From: MWEH01 sp035409945
Lineage (GTDB): Bacteria > Bacillota > Clostridia > Christensenellales > DTU072
Reading direction: 5' to 3'
DNA: 64,000 bases
NCBI GenBank assembly: GCA_035409945.1
Contig: DAONQC010000001.1
Coordinates: 124,001-188,000 of the forward strand
A model generated the notes under the pieces. The model searched no databases and was not told where the DNA came from. It was given only the letters and a program-made list of their open reading frames with translations. The translations under genes and the position numbers were made by a program. This document shows, in pieces, positions 9,189-16,971 of the stretch; within the stretch, counting starts at the first letter, position 1; each line of letters begins with the position of its first letter.

Positions 9189-9217
9189 ATATTATTTATT
9201 GAGTACTATTAACTCAA
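9189..9217 (-). promoter_or_regulatory. Candidate thyA promoter with overlapping inverted repeat
   Basis: On the minus strand TTGAGT (9212-9217) and TAATAT (9189-9194) are separated by exactly 17 bp, each matching consensus at 4 of 6 positions. An inverted repeat with 6-bp arms TTGAGT and ACTCAA and a 7-bp spacer (9199-9217) covers the -35 element and half of the spacer, where a repressor could act. The rest of the 285-bp thyA-degV gap holds the degV promoter and otherwise AT-rich sequence with no visible gene. Confidence 0.45.
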
Positions 9218-9368
9218 TTGGGATAACCGTATTAGTAATTATATGTGGTGTTTTATACAGTGACTTAACATATGTTTAACTTAACCAGGTATATGATAAC
9301 ATAAACTAAATCAAAACAACACTAATCATCTTGGATTATTTAACTGAATACACTATGATGTAATGTGA

Positions 9369-9398
9369 TTTACAAAAGTTGATATTTTGTGCTATATT
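9369..9398 (+). promoter_or_regulatory. degV promoter
   Basis: TTTACA (9369-9374) and TATATT (9393-9398) are 18 bp apart, and a TG dinucleotide one base upstream of the -10 makes it an extended -10 promoter. The degV start lies 28 bp further on, with AGAGGT as ribosome site. Confidence 0.6.
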
Positions 9399-9426
9399 TA
9401 AAAAAATAAACAATTAGAGGTCAATT

Positions 9427-10314
9427 ATGATTAAGTTATTTTTTGATACAGATAGCGAATTAACTTTTGAACTAGCAAAAAAAGTTGGTATAGAAAACAA
9501 TGTTATTAGATTCCCATATACCCTGGACGGAGAAATATATTACGCCGACCTAGGTCAAACATATGACCCAAGTTGGTTTTTTGGTAAAGTCAGAGCAGGC
9601 TCAATCCCTACTACTTCCGCACTTAACGGAGAAGAATTTAAGGAGTATTTTGAACCTGAGTTCAAAAATGGCAATGAAGTTTTATATGTTAGTTTTGGTA
9701 CAAATTTTAGTGCCACATTTAGTATGATGGACCAAGCTATCAACGAACTTAAAATAAAGTATCCAAATCTTAAATTTACACGGTATGATACTAAAGCTAT
9801 TAGTTTAGGGACTGGAATTTTAGTACTGCAAGCAGCTAAATTATTAAACAAAGGAAAAACTACACAACAAATTATAAAAAAACTAGATGAAATAGCTCCT
9901 TTTGTACATATGGAATTCGTGGTTGATGACCTGTTATTTTTAAAAAGAGGAGGAAGATTAACTACTGGAAAAGCAATAATGGGAACAATTTTACAATTAA
10001 AACCTATTATCAAATTAACAGAAGCTGGAAAACTTGAACCTTTTCAATCGGTACAAGGGAAAGCTAAAGCAAGACAAATTATTGTAGATAACGCAATACA
10101 AAATGCTGATGGAAACGCCGATTCTCCGGTTTTTATACTTCATGGAGATTGTTTAGAAGAAGTTAGTAGATACACATCTCTCATAAAAAACAAACGCCCC
10201 GATTTAGATGTAGTTCAATTAGATATAGGTCCTGTCATCGGAACTCATTGTGGCCCTGGCACAATTGGACTTTGTTATGTTGCAAAAAACAAAAAACCTC
10301 AAGGTAAGTACTAA
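9427..10314 (+). CDS. DegV family protein (fatty-acid binding)
   Basis: DegV proteins bind fatty acids; in Gram-positive bacteria some act as the FakB subunit that presents fatty acid to a kinase. The 295-residue product has the two-lobed family pattern: an N-terminal DTDSELTFELAKK stretch, TSALNGEEF near residue 60, the ligand-site VSFGTNFSATFS near residue 90, FLKRGGRLT near 178 and VIGTHCGPGTIG near 277. The family normally shows DSxxDL at the N-terminus; here it is DTDSEL. No FakA (Dak) kinase is in the window. It is a single gene with its own promoter and a strong terminator. Confidence 0.92.
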   Translation: MIKLFFDTDSELTFELAKKVGIENNVIRFPYTLDGEIYYADLGQTYDPSWFFGKVRAGSIPTTSALNGEEFKEYFEPEFKNGNEVLYVSFGTNFSATFSMMDQAINELKIKYPNLKFTRYDTKAISLGTGILVLQAAKLLNKGKTTQQIIKKLDEIAPFVHMEFVVDDLLFLKRGGRLTTGKAIMGTILQLKPIIKLTEAGKLEPFQSVQGKAKARQIIVDNAIQNADGNADSPVFILHGDCLEEVSRYTSLIKNKRPDLDVVQLDIGPVIGTHCGPGTIGLCYVAKNKKPQGKY

Positions 10315-10343
10315 AATTAATTTAATTTACCTTATATACTCAT

Positions 10344-10376
10344 CGCCATTGTTTCATAACAATGGCGTTTGTGTTA
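10344..10376 (+). terminator. Intrinsic terminator after degV
   Basis: A perfect 10-bp stem, CGCCATTGTT with AACAATGGCG, encloses the loop TCAT, followed by TTTGTGTTATT. It separates degV from the apbE cluster, so the latter needs its own promoter, probably within 10368-10415, although no clear hexamer pair is visible. Confidence 0.85.
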
Positions 10377-10418
10377 TTATAAAGTGAATCTATGGTAAAA
10401 CTTTATAGTGGAGACATT

Positions 10419-11441
10419 ATGCGTAAAAAATTCTTTAGCACTTTATTAATAATTGTTATCCTCTTTATTCAATTACTATCAAGTACTGGATGTAGTAAAA
10501 CCACGCACATTTTCGCATTTGGAACAGAATGTAATATATATTCAGCCAATACAAGTGAAATAAAAATCAAAGATGTGAAAAAATATATTGCGAACATTGA
10601 TGCCCTTCTTTCACAAATAGAGACAGCTAGTGATTTATATAAAATTAATTCAGCCAAAGCATTTGAAGTTGTTAGTGTTAACAAGATTACATTTGACTTA
10701 CTATCTCTTACAAAAGAACTTTATGAATACAACCATAATTTTAATCCCGCGATATATCCCCTCGTTGAGCTATGGCATTTTGATCCTAAGACATATATTT
10801 CTGGAGTTTCTCCTGAAAAAATTCCAACCGACAGCGAAATTGAAACAACTTTACAATATTGTAATTTTGATTATTTTGAATTAAATCCAGAAGAACTAAC
10901 TGTTTCAAAAACCATCTCTGAAGCTAAAATAGATCTTGGTGCAATCGCCAAAGGTTTTGTTTGCAATGAAATATTTGAACAATTGAAATCCGATAAAACT
11001 GCAGTTGTTGACATAGGTGGCACTCTTAAAACGAACAAAGACATTGAAGTCAATATTTTGAATCCCATAAAAGATAGTGACGAACCATTTGCAGCTAAAT
11101 TAAAGTTATCCGCTGGACTTGCCACTGCTACAAGCGGTGATTACCATCGCTTTTATTATGTAAATGGTACAAAATACCACCATGTAATCAATCAAGATGG
11201 TTATCCTGCTTGGCATAATGATATTGATCCGATAATATCTGTTACGATAATAGGAGAAAGTGCAACTATTTGTGATTATTTGTCGACATTAATATTTATA
11301 CTAGGTGACTCGGAAGAAGCAAAATTATTACTGAATAATTTTGGCTACTCAGCTATTATATTTAGAAAAAACACTTGTTCTTTAATAGGAGATATCAACA
11401 ACTTTATGATTATTGATAATAGATATACATTAACAAACTAG
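10419..11441 (+). CDS. apbE: FAD:protein FMN transferase, lipoprotein (ApbE)
   Basis: ApbE attaches FMN covalently to a threonine of a target flavoprotein outside the membrane. I start the gene at 10419 because GTGGAG precedes that ATG and a normal lipoprotein signal (MRKK, hydrophobic core, lipobox SSTGC) then follows; a longer frame begins at 10392. Family motifs are DLGAIAKGF near residue 170, DIGGTLKT near 195, ATSGDYHRFYY near 230 and HHVINQDGYP near 247. The Mg-binding Asp and Thr of the family are kept in CDYLSTLIF (about D286 and T290), so it looks active. The usual DPxTG after the histidine is changed to NQDG, one residue shorter. It is followed by NusG_II and Gx genes. Confidence 0.92.
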   Translation: MRKKFFSTLLIIVILFIQLLSSTGCSKTTHIFAFGTECNIYSANTSEIKIKDVKKYIANIDALLSQIETASDLYKINSAKAFEVVSVNKITFDLLSLTKELYEYNHNFNPAIYPLVELWHFDPKTYISGVSPEKIPTDSEIETTLQYCNFDYFELNPEELTVSKTISEAKIDLGAIAKGFVCNEIFEQLKSDKTAVVDIGGTLKTNKDIEVNILNPIKDSDEPFAAKLKLSAGLATATSGDYHRFYYVNGTKYHHVINQDGYPAWHNDIDPIISVTIIGESATICDYLSTLIFILGDSEEAKLLLNNFGYSAIIFRKNTCSLIGDINNFMIIDNRYTLTN

Positions 11442-11470
11442 TTCCTAATATGTTCTAAGCACCATGACTA

Positions 11471-11899
11471 TTGCAAAAACCGCAAATTAATTTTATGAAT
11501 ACTACCAGCAAGAATATAAAGTACAAAAAACATTATTTAACAGCCCGCCCTTTCGGCCTGTTTGATATATTGTTAATCTTAATTTTACTTACGATTAGTA
11601 TTATACTTGTTATTGTTTTTATTCCTTCAGTACAAGGTGAGTTTGTAGAGGTTTACCATAACGGTAAAATGATAGAAAAAATTGATTTAAGTTTAAATAA
11701 AAATTATACATATGATATTGATGGGGAGATAATCGTAGAAATCAAAGATAAAACAGCTCGTGTCGTTTCTAACAACTGCCACTCGCAAATTTGCGTACAA
11801 ACACCCCCTATAAGTAAGGTTGGGGAAAAAATTATATGTGCACCAAAAAAATTTGTAATAGTTGTTGCAAACAATCAAGAGATGTATATAACTGGGTAA
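11471..11899 (+). CDS. NusG domain II protein, membrane-anchored (EetA-like)
   Basis: The product of about 134-142 residues has a short cytoplasmic head, one transmembrane helix (about residues 30-52) and an extracytoplasmic NusG domain II. The domain carries the family cysteine pattern with NNCHSQICVQ, then KVGEKIICAPKKFVIVV. The function of the domain is not established biochemically. Its genomic partners are flavinylation and electron transfer genes, and the Listeria EetA protein is, as I recall, of this family. The start is ambiguous: TTG at 11471 or ATG at 11495, neither with a clear ribosome site; an in-frame TGA sits just upstream at 11465. It lies between apbE and the Gx gene, which begins 4 bp after its stop. 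Confidence 0.82.
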   Translation: MQKPQINFMNTTSKNIKYKKHYLTARPFGLFDILLILILLTISIILVIVFIPSVQGEFVEVYHNGKMIEKIDLSLNKNYTYDIDGEIIVEIKDKTARVVSNNCHSQICVQTPPISKVGEKIICAPKKFVIVVANNQEMYITG

Positions 11900-11903
11900 A
11901 ATA

Positions 11904-12434
11904 ATGAATAGAAATCATATAATTCTAAAAATTGCATATACTGCACTTTTGCTATCATTGACAATTATTATTGGTCTATTAGAAATGCTTATTCCACCAA
12001 TAATACCTCTCTTGCCGTTTATTAAAATTGGTTTCAGTAATATCGTCATCATATTTACAATAATAATCCTCGATGAATTATCGTCAATTATTACAGTTAT
12101 TTTAAAATCACTTATTATCCCACTACTTTTTGGAAACCCTATAATGATTTTATACTCATTACCTGCAAGTATATTATCACTATTTTTAATGCTACTGATG
12201 TTTAGGTTAAAAATATTAGGCATACCGCTTATAAGTGCACTGGCTGCAAGTGTTCATAACACAATACAAGTTGTTGTAGCTTTTTTAATCATGGGAACAA
12301 CGGTTGTGTTTTCATATCTACCATATGTTTCACTAGCAGGACTAATTTCTGGCATGATAACGGGAATAATTAGCTATTTCCTTATAACCCATACCCCTAA
12401 TAGAATAAAAAAAATACAAGACTATTTTCTTTAA
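11904..12434 (+). CDS. Gx transporter / heptaprenyl diphosphate synthase component I family membrane protein (EetB-like)
   Basis: The 176-residue, very hydrophobic product has about five to six membrane helices and matches the family labelled Gx transporter or Hpre_diP_synt_I. Typical segments are LLEMLIPPIIPLLPFIKIGFSN (in two parts, near residues 26-47), the glycine-poor loop PLLFGNPIMILYSLPA near 73, and SAALAAS-like SALAASVHNTIQ near 113. The old annotation as a prenyl diphosphate synthase subunit is doubtful. Listeria EetB, needed for flavin-based extracellular electron transfer, is reported in this family. Overlapping genomic context with apbE and NusG_II supports a role in assembling a membrane flavoprotein, by inference. 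It converges on dinB with a 17-bp gap. Confidence 0.82.
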   Translation: MNRNHIILKIAYTALLLSLTIIIGLLEMLIPPIIPLLPFIKIGFSNIVIIFTIIILDELSSIITVILKSLIIPLLFGNPIMILYSLPASILSLFLMLLMFRLKILGIPLISALAASVHNTIQVVVAFLIMGTTVVFSYLPYVSLAGLISGMITGIISYFLITHTPNRIKKIQDYFL

Positions 12435-12451
12435 TTTTTTAATTAAGTAAA

Positions 12452-13681
12452 TTACCTAAATATATCTTCGTCTATCACATCGCCTGTAATAACTTCTTGT
12501 GTTATGTCGCAGCCACGCTTGAGTATTTCATACCCATACTTAGTTCTTAAATCATCGATTGCCCTTTCCAACGATTCAGTTTTTACGATGCGTGACTCAA
12601 AAAAGCTTAATTGCACCGATTCATTATTATCAATTAAATCATAAGTAGTGACTGTTATGGCCCTAATAGGCGACATGCTCCCGAAGGAATAAAAACTTAA
12701 AAACAATTCGATTGCTTTATTAGCTATAATAGAACTCGAACAAGTGTAGAACCCTAAAATCCCTTGTTTGCTCTTCAAATTAAATTCATTATCTTTTACA
12801 CTTAATGAAACTCCATTGCACAACATATTATATTTTTTTAACCTAAAAGCGACAATTTCTGATAAGGCATAAATAACCCTTTCAACCTCTTCAAGTTTTT
12901 TGATATCTTTGGGTAAGGTAGTGCCATTACCTACACTTTGGTGAGAATGCGATTGAGATGACAATAAAATTTCTTCATTATCTTTACCTCTAGCAGAAGC
13001 AAGGAGTTTTTCTCCATTTTTTCCCAATTCATTAATAATTATAAAATCATGAGCCTCAGCTAAATCTCCAATAGTAAAAATATTTAATTGATTTAATACT
13101 TTCCTCGTTGCCTGCCCAATAAAAATCATTGACTGCACAGGCAATCCATATAAGATTTCTTTATAGTTATTTCTACTAATCACGGTAAGACCATATGGCT
13201 TCTTTAAATCCGACCCTAGTTTGGCAAAAACTTTCGTAAAAGAAACGCCTACTGAAATGGTTAAGCCGCCAGTTTTTTCCTTAACCTCTTTTCTAATTTC
13301 ATCTGCTAATTTTGCGCCTTCTTCAATATCATTTACTTTATTCGTTATATCCAACCAGCATTCATCTTGTCCAAAAGTCTCAACTAAATTAGTATAAGAC
13401 AAATATATCTGATAAATCATATTGGAAAATCTTTTATACTCTACAAAGTTGGGGGCAACTAGTATTAAATCTGAACATTTTGCGAGTGCCTCACCTATTG
13501 TTTCTCCAGTCCTTACTCCTTGTTCGGATGCTAGCCTAGATTTTGCAAGAACTATACCTCGTCTTAATTCTTTACTTCCTGAAACAGCTATGGGCTTATT
13601 TTGTAAACTCGGGTCTAAAACTGCCGCAACTGATGCATAAAAATTATTAACGTCACAATGTAAAAAGACTTTTTCTTTCAT
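12452..13681 (-). CDS. dinB: DNA polymerase IV (Y-family)
   Basis: This is a translesion polymerase. The 409-residue product has palm motif HCDVNNFYASV near residue 8, with its catalytic aspartate, and GQDECWLDIT near 104 (Asp-Glu pair), a helix-hairpin-helix region near 175-215, and a little-finger domain from about 240 on. The C-terminus does not show a clear QLxLF-type beta-clamp motif, but VQLSFFE near residue 362 is a good candidate. It is the last gene of the lacZ-patatin-EIIC-polA-coaE-dinB string and begins just 2 bp after coaE. Confidence 0.93.
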   Translation of the reverse strand: MKEKVFLHCDVNNFYASVAAVLDPSLQNKPIAVSGSKELRRGIVLAKSRLASEQGVRTGETIGEALAKCSDLILVAPNFVEYKRFSNMIYQIYLSYTNLVETFGQDECWLDITNKVNDIEEGAKLADEIRKEVKEKTGGLTISVGVSFTKVFAKLGSDLKKPYGLTVISRNNYKEILYGLPVQSMIFIGQATRKVLNQLNIFTIGDLAEAHDFIIINELGKNGEKLLASARGKDNEEILLSSQSHSHQSVGNGTTLPKDIKKLEEVERVIYALSEIVAFRLKKYNMLCNGVSLSVKDNEFNLKSKQGILGFYTCSSSIIANKAIELFLSFYSFGSMSPIRAITVTTYDLIDNNESVQLSFFESRIVKTESLERAIDDLRTKYGYEILKRGCDITQEVITGDVIDEDIFR

Positions 13682-13683
13682 AG

Positions 13684-14259
13684 TTAAAACGTTGGCAATA
13701 TATTTAATTGTTTTTCAACTTCTTTTTGTAGCGAGTCCGTATCTCCGTCATTTGATATTATGATGTCTGCAATGTCGTATATAGTTTCTTCCTTTACTTG
13801 TATATCAATTATTTTTTCTGCTAATTCTTTAGATATGTCATCTCTATTTATTATCCTTTCGACTCTGACTTTACGAGGAGATTTGATCGCCCACAACATA
13901 TCAAACATGTCAACCATATTAGATTCAACTATTAATGGTACTTCTACAAACAACAATGTTTTATCAGCAGTATCATATTTTTCAAATATATTTTTAATCC
14001 GAGGGTGTGACAATTTATTTAATAATATTCGTTTACTTTCATTGTTAAATATCTCATTTTTTAAAATTTTTTTATCGATAACTCCATTAACAACCGCTTT
14101 AGGAAAATTAATTTCTATTAATGAAACATATTCTCCACATGATAATAACTCCCTATTAATTGAATCCATGCTCAAAACCGCATAGCCTTTCGATGCCAAA
14201 ATTTTAATGACTTCACTTTTCCCAGTTCCAATTCCACCACAAATTGCTATTTTATACAT
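13684..14259 (-). CDS. coaE: Dephospho-CoA kinase
   Basis: CoaE carries out the final step of coenzyme A synthesis, phosphorylating dephospho-CoA with ATP. I start at 14259, where AAAGGAATTTATTTT precedes the ATG; this gives 191 residues, the usual length. A longer frame would begin inside polA. The P-loop is GGIGTGKS near residue 8. VEVPLIVES and the arginine-rich lid RVERIINRDD are also present. polA-coaE adjacency is common in Firmicutes, although the mutM gene often between them is absent here. Confidence 0.93.
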   Translation of the reverse strand: MYKIAICGGIGTGKSEVIKILASKGYAVLSMDSINRELLSCGEYVSLIEINFPKAVVNGVIDKKILKNEIFNNESKRILLNKLSHPRIKNIFEKYDTADKTLLFVEVPLIVESNMVDMFDMLWAIKSPRKVRVERIINRDDISKELAEKIIDIQVKEETIYDIADIIISNDGDTDSLQKEVEKQLNILPTF

Positions 14260-14272
14260 AAAATAAATTCCT

Positions 14273-16939
14273 TTAGCTTGCTTCAAACCAATTACTACCA
14301 CTTTTAACATCAACTGTTAGAGGAACTTTTAATTCAACGGACTTCTCCATACATTGTTTAATAAGCTTTGACATTTCTGACACTTCATCAATAGGTACAT
14401 CAAAAATTAATTCGTCATGAACTTGAAGAATCATTTTAGATTTAAAGTTTCGTTCTTTTATGCCATTATAAACTAAAATCATGGCTTTTTTTATAATATC
14501 AGCTGCAGATCCTTGTAAAGGCATGTTTTTAGCAGCTCTCATCGCAAACTCTTGCTCCCTAGTTTTTCCTGAAATAAACTCAGGGAAAAATCTAATACGG
14601 CCAAAAATAGTTTTGATATAATAATTTTCCCTAGCGTAATTCGCATTTGTTTCCATATACATATGTACTTTTGGATGTGTTTCAAAATATCTATCCATAA
14701 AACTTTTTGCTTGCGATATACTAGTCTCTGTGTTTTTAGCTAACCCAAAAGCACTTATGCCGTATATGATACCAAAGTTAATTGCTTTTGCTTTTCTTCT
14801 TAAATCGGATTTAACTTCCGAGATCGGTAATCCAAACATTTTTGCCGCAGTAGCAGTATGGACATCTACATCTTTTTTGTAATAATCAATAAAAATTTCA
14901 TCTTCGGAAAAATTCGCCACCAACCTTAATTCTATTTGCGAGTAATCAGCTGTTATCAATACATTGCCTGGAGATGCAACTAACATTTTTCTTATTTCCT
15001 TTCCTTCATCATTTCTAACTGGCATATTCTGAAGATTTGGCTCAGTCGAAGATAGGCGCCCTGTTGCAGTAACACACTGTTGAAATACGGTATGAATCTT
15101 GTTAGTCTTTCTATTAATTAATCTTTGCATCCCATCAATATATGTAGATAGGAATTTTGTTGCTGTCCGGTATCTGAGTAATAACTTAGCTATCGGATGG
15201 TCTATATTGTATAGCACATCTGCATCAACCGACCAATTTCCGGTTTTTGTTTTATTGCGTGAAGAAATACCCAGATCAACAAACAAAACCTCAGCTAGTT
15301 GTTTGTTTGAGTTAATATTAAACTCCTTACCTGCAATATCATAAATTTCTGTTTTAAGCTGCTCAATTTCTTCAGTGTATTTTTGAGATAACTCAACAAG
15401 GATTCTTTGATCTACGGCAAACCCAGAACATTCCATATCATATAATATATCGATCAGCGGGCTCTCAATTTCAGTATAAAGTCGCGTTAAATTAAGTTCG
15501 TTTAAATCATTGTCTTGAGCTTTTGATAAGTGGAAAAACCAAATAGGATATTGGTCTGTTAATACCTTTTCCCCTAACAAATCTTTAACGTTTTTATATG
15601 TAAAATGACTTCGTAACAAATATTCCTTTAACTGAACATCACTATATGGCATTTTGATAGCAATATTTATTTTTGCTAATCGATGTTTAAGAGTTTTTAA
15701 ATCAAAACTAATCTTTTGAATTTTTGGGGACTCGAGGATTTCTTTAAACAACGATAACGCCTCTTCAAGAGTATAGTTGAAATCGAACAATGAATATGTA
15801 CAATTCGTTTTATATGCATTGATTCCATCGCTTGTAAAAATCAAATTATCGTCAATATAAAATGCCACTTTATCTAATTTTGAAATATCTCGCAGGATAC
15901 CCTTTAAAGAATCTAAACTTGTTATTTCTGTTACCGTAAAATTTAAATTAGGAATAACTCTCTTATTTAGATATTTTTGTATAATTGAAGGATTTATTAT
16001 CTCTTGCATACTGTAATGTTCTTTTCTATCATCTTCTGTAGACTCTATTAATTCTAAGCCTTCTCCTTCATCATTTTTATGTAGGTTGGTAAATAGTTTT
16101 GAATATCTTGAAACAAGAGATTTCATTTCTAAAAAATCTAAATAATCATTAAATCTATCTGATGCGTTATAGTGTAGTGTAAAATAATCTAAAGTATAAT
16201 CTAAAGCTAAATCGGTCTTAATCGTAGCAAGAATTTTAGAAAGCTTGATTATGTCTTTATTCTTTCTAATAGTCTCTCCTAGTTTGCCCGATAGTTTATC
16301 AGCCGATAGTAATAAATTATCCAAATTATCAAATTCTATTAAAAGCTTCTTTGCTCTAATATCTCCTATACCTGGTGCTCCTGGAATATTATCAGAAGTA
16401 TCTCCTGCTAAAGCTTTATAATCTATAATTTGGTTGGGTGTAAAACCTTCTTTTTTCAATTCATTAATTGTATATTTTCTTGTTTGCGAAACTCCTCTTT
16501 GTGTTAATATAACTTCTGTTGAATCAGAAATTAATTGTAGAACATCCCTATCTCCACTCACTATCTTAGTTTTAATATTATATTTTTTTGATAAGGTCCC
16601 TATTACATCATCAGCTTCAAACCCTTCTTTTTCTATTGTTTTTATGCCAAGCGATTCCAAAATTTCTTTAATTAACGGAAATTGCTCAACTAATTCTTCA
16701 GGCATAGGTTTTCTTGTTCCTTTGTATTCAGGATAAATATTATTTCTAAACGAAGGGGTTTTTGTATCAAAAACCACACAAATGTGAGTAGGTGTTTCTT
16801 CCTCCAATAATCTATATAGCATCGTTAAAAAACCGTAAATGCCATTCGTTATAATCCCTTTACTATTTGATAATTGTGGTAAAGCATAAAACGCTCTATA
16901 CATCAAACTGTGTCCATCGATTAAAATCATCGTTTCCAT
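14273..16939 (-). CDS. polA: DNA polymerase I
   Basis: Pol I fills gaps and removes RNA primers. The 888-residue product has a 5'-nuclease domain (1 to about 290) with MILIDGHSLMYRAFY and the H3TH segment DNIPGAPGIGDIRAKKLL, a degenerate 3'-5' exonuclease-like domain (about 310-480), and an A-family polymerase domain. Polymerase motif A is ITADYSQIELRLVA, motif B is RRKAKAINFGIIYGISAFG, and motif C is LQVHDELIFD. The middle domain lacks the DxE metal motif (the aligned region reads VAFYIDDNLIF), so proofreading is presumably lost, as in B. stearothermophilus Pol I. The start is preceded by GAGG. Confidence 0.97.
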   Translation of the reverse strand: METMILIDGHSLMYRAFYALPQLSNSKGIITNGIYGFLTMLYRLLEEETPTHICVVFDTKTPSFRNNIYPEYKGTRKPMPEELVEQFPLIKEILESLGIKTIEKEGFEADDVIGTLSKKYNIKTKIVSGDRDVLQLISDSTEVILTQRGVSQTRKYTINELKKEGFTPNQIIDYKALAGDTSDNIPGAPGIGDIRAKKLLIEFDNLDNLLLSADKLSGKLGETIRKNKDIIKLSKILATIKTDLALDYTLDYFTLHYNASDRFNDYLDFLEMKSLVSRYSKLFTNLHKNDEGEGLELIESTEDDRKEHYSMQEIINPSIIQKYLNKRVIPNLNFTVTEITSLDSLKGILRDISKLDKVAFYIDDNLIFTSDGINAYKTNCTYSLFDFNYTLEEALSLFKEILESPKIQKISFDLKTLKHRLAKINIAIKMPYSDVQLKEYLLRSHFTYKNVKDLLGEKVLTDQYPIWFFHLSKAQDNDLNELNLTRLYTEIESPLIDILYDMECSGFAVDQRILVELSQKYTEEIEQLKTEIYDIAGKEFNINSNKQLAEVLFVDLGISSRNKTKTGNWSVDADVLYNIDHPIAKLLLRYRTATKFLSTYIDGMQRLINRKTNKIHTVFQQCVTATGRLSSTEPNLQNMPVRNDEGKEIRKMLVASPGNVLITADYSQIELRLVANFSEDEIFIDYYKKDVDVHTATAAKMFGLPISEVKSDLRRKAKAINFGIIYGISAFGLAKNTETSISQAKSFMDRYFETHPKVHMYMETNANYARENYYIKTIFGRIRFFPEFISGKTREQEFAMRAAKNMPLQGSAADIIKKAMILVYNGIKERNFKSKMILQVHDELIFDVPIDEVSEMSKLIKQCMEKSVELKVPLTVDVKSGSNWFEAS

Positions 16940-16971
16940 TCTTCAGCGCCTCTCTCAAAGTTCCTATAACT

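Noticed and set aside
12431..12446. Possible bidirectional terminator TTAATT-TTTT-AATTAA between the Gx gene and dinB
   Set aside because: The hairpin contains only A-T pairs and is too weak to support a terminator call, although two converging genes should end here.
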